Shown here: positions 32,864 to 34,667 of the stretch, piece by piece
Numbering within the stretch: the stretch's first letter is position 1
Layout: each line of letters opens with the position of its first letter
Assembly (NCBI GenBank): GCA_964511015.1
Contig: CAZEDX010000048.1
Location: 1 to 34,667, forward strand
Direction of reading: 5' to 3'
DNA: 34,667 nucleotides
Source: FEN-1099 sp964511015
GTDB taxonomy: Bacteria > Lernaellota > Lernaellaia > Lernaellales > Lernaellaceae
Translations under genes and position numbers: made by a program
The notes under the pieces: generated by a model
The model's input: the letters and a program-made list of their open reading frames with translations, nothing else
Told to the model about the DNA's origin: nothing
Database searches by the model: none

Positions 32864-34162
32864 CTAACGGGTCATCGCGCGCTGTTCTTCGGGCGCGATG
32901 AGCAGGTCGAAGTCGAGCATGCCGGTGGGCACTTCCACGCTGACCGCGAGTGGCTGTCCGCCGGGGCAAGTGACCCCTGCCAGCAGCGTCACGCCGCGTA
33001 CGATGATACGGTCGCCGGCGGGCAGGTCGCGACGCTGGACAGGCAACTCCTGTTCGTTGAGTTTGACCGTCATCCGCACCCCTTCCGGACGCGTGCATTC
33101 GATCTCGATCCAGAGGTTGCGATTGGCCGCGCGGCGGAAGGTCGGACCGCGGATTTCGACGCGTTGCGGATGCTCGCGCAGCACGCGCGCGCGGGTGTCG
33201 AACCAGTTGCCGGAAGGCTCGCCGTTGACAAAGCCCCAGAGGCGCGGATAGCGCAATCCGCCGCGGCCCGGTTCGGGCGCCAGCACTCGGTTGCCGCGGT
33301 TGAGCATCAGGTCATTAAAGCCGGGATTGCGCGGCTGCCGTGTGACCTGCCACCCGGTCGAAGAAAGGTACCGCCGCGTCATCGGCGCGCGGCTCGCGCC
33401 CCACGTCATGCCGACCCGGCAAAGGTACCGCGCCGCGGCCCCGTGCGCGCGCAGACAATGGGCCGGATCATTCGCTCGCAGACCCGCCTCCTGAATGCCG
33501 TTGAGCGCCTCGGTAAAGCCGGTCAAATGCGTCACCGCGCGCAGGTCCGCCAGTTCCTTGTCGAAGCCCCGCGGCAGACCTGCCGCGACGTAGGGAAAGC
33601 GCGCGGTGTGGTCGGCCCGCAACCCCAGCCGCACACGCTCGGCGACGATGAATCCAGACACCACCACCAGCAACGCCCAACCCACCTTCCACCAGCGTCC
33701 GGACGTGAGTTGGACCACGCGCGCGAGCGGCTTGGACAGCACGCGCCCGAGGGGGTATGAGACCGCCAGCGCGAGCCCGGAAATGGGGGCGAACCAGATG
33801 ATCCACTCGGCGGGCATCAGCGTTCTCCAGCCGGGGTAGCCGGCCGCAAGCACAAGCACCAAAACAGCGGAGGCGAAGAAGGGCGTCAGCAGGCGCCGCG
33901 CTGCCGCATACAACGCCGCGAGGCCGAGCAGCGCCCAGCCGATCATGGCCGCGAAGGGCGCCGCCGGATCGCCCGCCACGCCGGCCAGTGTGCGCAGGGC
34001 CGCGCCCGCCATGCCCGGCGCGCGCGCCAGGTCGCGCAGCGGCAATATCCCTTCCGGCCGAACCACGCCGCCGGCCAACACCGCCAGGTGCGCCGCCAGC
34101 GCGATGCCGCCGACTCCGAGCCATTCACCGAGCGGACCGGGAAAACGAGATTGGTGGTTCAT
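32864..34162 (-). CDS. Membrane protein of unknown function with large C-terminal domain
   Basis: A 432-residue protein. The N-terminal half holds about four hydrophobic segments (about residues 13-35, 68-88, 95-112 and 158-172), with HxxxxFxGW-type segments absent. The C-terminal half (about 175-432) is soluble and beta-rich, with segments such as GGLRYPRLWGFVNGEPSGNW and VTLLAGVTCPGGQPLAVSVE. I do not recognise the family. It is the first gene of a two-gene unit with the GT-C-like protein (32 bases apart), so a shared role in surface-polymer work is plausible but unproved. ATG 34162 is the start. Confidence 0.6.
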   Translation of the reverse strand: MNHQSRFPGPLGEWLGVGGIALAAHLAVLAGGVVRPEGILPLRDLARAPGMAGAALRTLAGVAGDPAAPFAAMIGWALLGLAALYAAARRLLTPFFASAVLVLVLAAGYPGWRTLMPAEWIIWFAPISGLALAVSYPLGRVLSKPLARVVQLTSGRWWKVGWALLVVVSGFIVAERVRLGLRADHTARFPYVAAGLPRGFDKELADLRAVTHLTGFTEALNGIQEAGLRANDPAHCLRAHGAAARYLCRVGMTWGASRAPMTRRYLSSTGWQVTRQPRNPGFNDLMLNRGNRVLAPEPGRGGLRYPRLWGFVNGEPSGNWFDTRARVLREHPQRVEIRGPTFRRAANRNLWIEIECTRPEGVRMTVKLNEQELPVQRRDLPAGDRIIVRGVTLLAGVTCPGGQPLAVSVEVPTGMLDFDLLIAPEEQRAMTR

Positions 34163-34283
34163 GGAAATATATTATCCCCGTTTGCGCGCGTGAGGTCTAT
34201 GGGGATTCGGCTTACGGGGCCCGGGTTCCGGATGTGAAGGATGGGGTGGATTATAGTGTGAATAACCAAATAATGATGCCGCC

Positions 34284-34319
34284 GATCCTGTCGATCCGGT
34301 TGATCCTGTTCATCCTGAA
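34284..34319. repeat. Four 9-bp tandem repeats (GATCCTGTT type)
   Basis: Units GATCCTGTC, GATCCGGTT, GATCCTGTT and CATCCTGAA lie end to end just before the transposase start. ATCCTGT repeats of this size are seen in many genomes. The run may be the insertion target or part of the left end of the IS110 element. Confidence 0.65.
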
Positions 34320-34322
34320 ACT

Positions 34323-34667
34323 ATGAAGCAAGCCTCGAAACGGTTACAAGCGGGTTGTGTACCAAAAGCACCGCGAACCGAAAGGAGACTTGCTAGGCAG
34401 TATGTTGGTTTGGACGTGCACAACGACGATCTGCTTGTTGAACGAGAACGGCCAGCGGGTGTTCACCCGTGACGTTCGCGGTCCGTGGTCGCGGCTGCTG
34501 GCGGAGGTGGAACGGATCAAGGGTCCGTTCGCCGTGTGCTTTGAGGCGTCGACCGGGTACGGGTATCTGTACGAGAAGTTGAGCCGAATCGCGCAACGCG
34601 TAGTCGTGGCGCATCCGGGCCAGCTGCGACTGATCTTTGGCAGCAAGAAAAAGAACGACCGGGTCGA
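34323..34667 (+). pseudogene. IS110-family transposase, 5' part, frameshifted after the catalytic DVH motif
   Basis: Reading from ATG 34323 gives ..RQYVGLDVH (Asp at 34413-34415), the first catalytic Asp of IS110 DEDD recombinases. The frame then runs into TGA after ..PAGVHP. One frame ahead, from about 34423, the protein continues TTICLLNENGQRVFTRDVRG.., with CFEAST (second acidic residue) and AHPGQLRLIFGSKKKNDRVD, the usual IS110 order. A net one-base frame change (one extra or two missing bases) thus separates the first catalytic residue from the rest. ATG 34402 in the second frame would give a product lacking the Asp. The window ends inside the gene. A sequencing error or programmed shift is possible. 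Confidence 0.72.

Noticed and set aside
32832..33098. N-terminal extension of the GT-C-like protein
   Set aside because: Arg/Ala-rich sequence that lies opposite in frame to the coding part of the neighbouring membrane protein gene.

Overview
The window is GC-rich DNA from a Gram-negative bacterium. The host genes look most like a deep-branching, delta-proteobacterial or Myxococcota-like lineage. The pointers are multi-PAS kinases, a REC-DUF4388-TPR regulator, DUF438/hemerythrin NO-response genes, and a secreted protein ending in an Asp-rich tail capped by GCGC. Such tails are common in some uncultured delta-like groups, but I cannot name the taxon from sequence alone.

Region 1 (1-about 12230, + strand) is the right part of a Mu-like, contractile-tailed transposable prophage. 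Gene order follows phage Mu: (sheath end) - tube - tail assembly chaperone with an apparent +1/-2 frameshift - tape measure - gpN/DNA-circularisation-like - hub gp44 - spike gp45 - gp46 - baseplate gp47/J - gp48 fused to extra domains - fibre - M15 endolysin. Most junctions are ATGA or TGATG overlaps, so this is one translationally coupled late operon. After a structured 165-nt gap comes a C5-cytosine methyltransferase, in the place where Mu carries its Mom/Com modification genes. About 230 bp later are repeated sites that look like transposase-binding repeats, and a probable right terminus near 12230. That terminus falls inside the PAS domain of a host membrane sensor gene (12152-13285, minus), which appears to be truncated by the insertion.

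Region 2 (13286-16279) has divergent promoters and a structured leader. They precede a two-gene metal operon: a soluble PRC-barrel/MgtE_N/CBS protein and an Nramp-family transporter whose metal-site motifs are changed (no DPGN, no MPH), which suggests Mg2+ or another non-canonical substrate.

Region 3 (16347-24372) is a signalling cluster: a soluble histidine kinase of about 1983 residues with 12 PAS-like domains plus a GAF, converging on a stand-alone receiver and a REC-DUF4388-TPR protein on the minus strand. A tRNA-Phe gene (24568-24640) follows.

Region 4 (24701-27390, minus) is a four-gene operon with a good sigma70-type promoter and an overlapping palindrome: Rrf2 Fe-S regulator, cupin, DUF1858-DUF438-hemerythrin-PAS protein and YgbA-family protein. 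It reads as a nitric-oxide/nitrosative-stress module.

Region 5 (27475-34162) holds an HAD hydrolase with an unusual D-x-N motif, a ComEC-like metallo-beta-lactamase-fold lipoprotein, a secreted HELNH metallopeptidase with an Asp-rich/GCGC tail, a structured intergenic region, and two large membrane proteins (one GT-C-like). The window ends in the 5' part of an IS110-family transposase whose reading frame is broken just after the first catalytic Asp.
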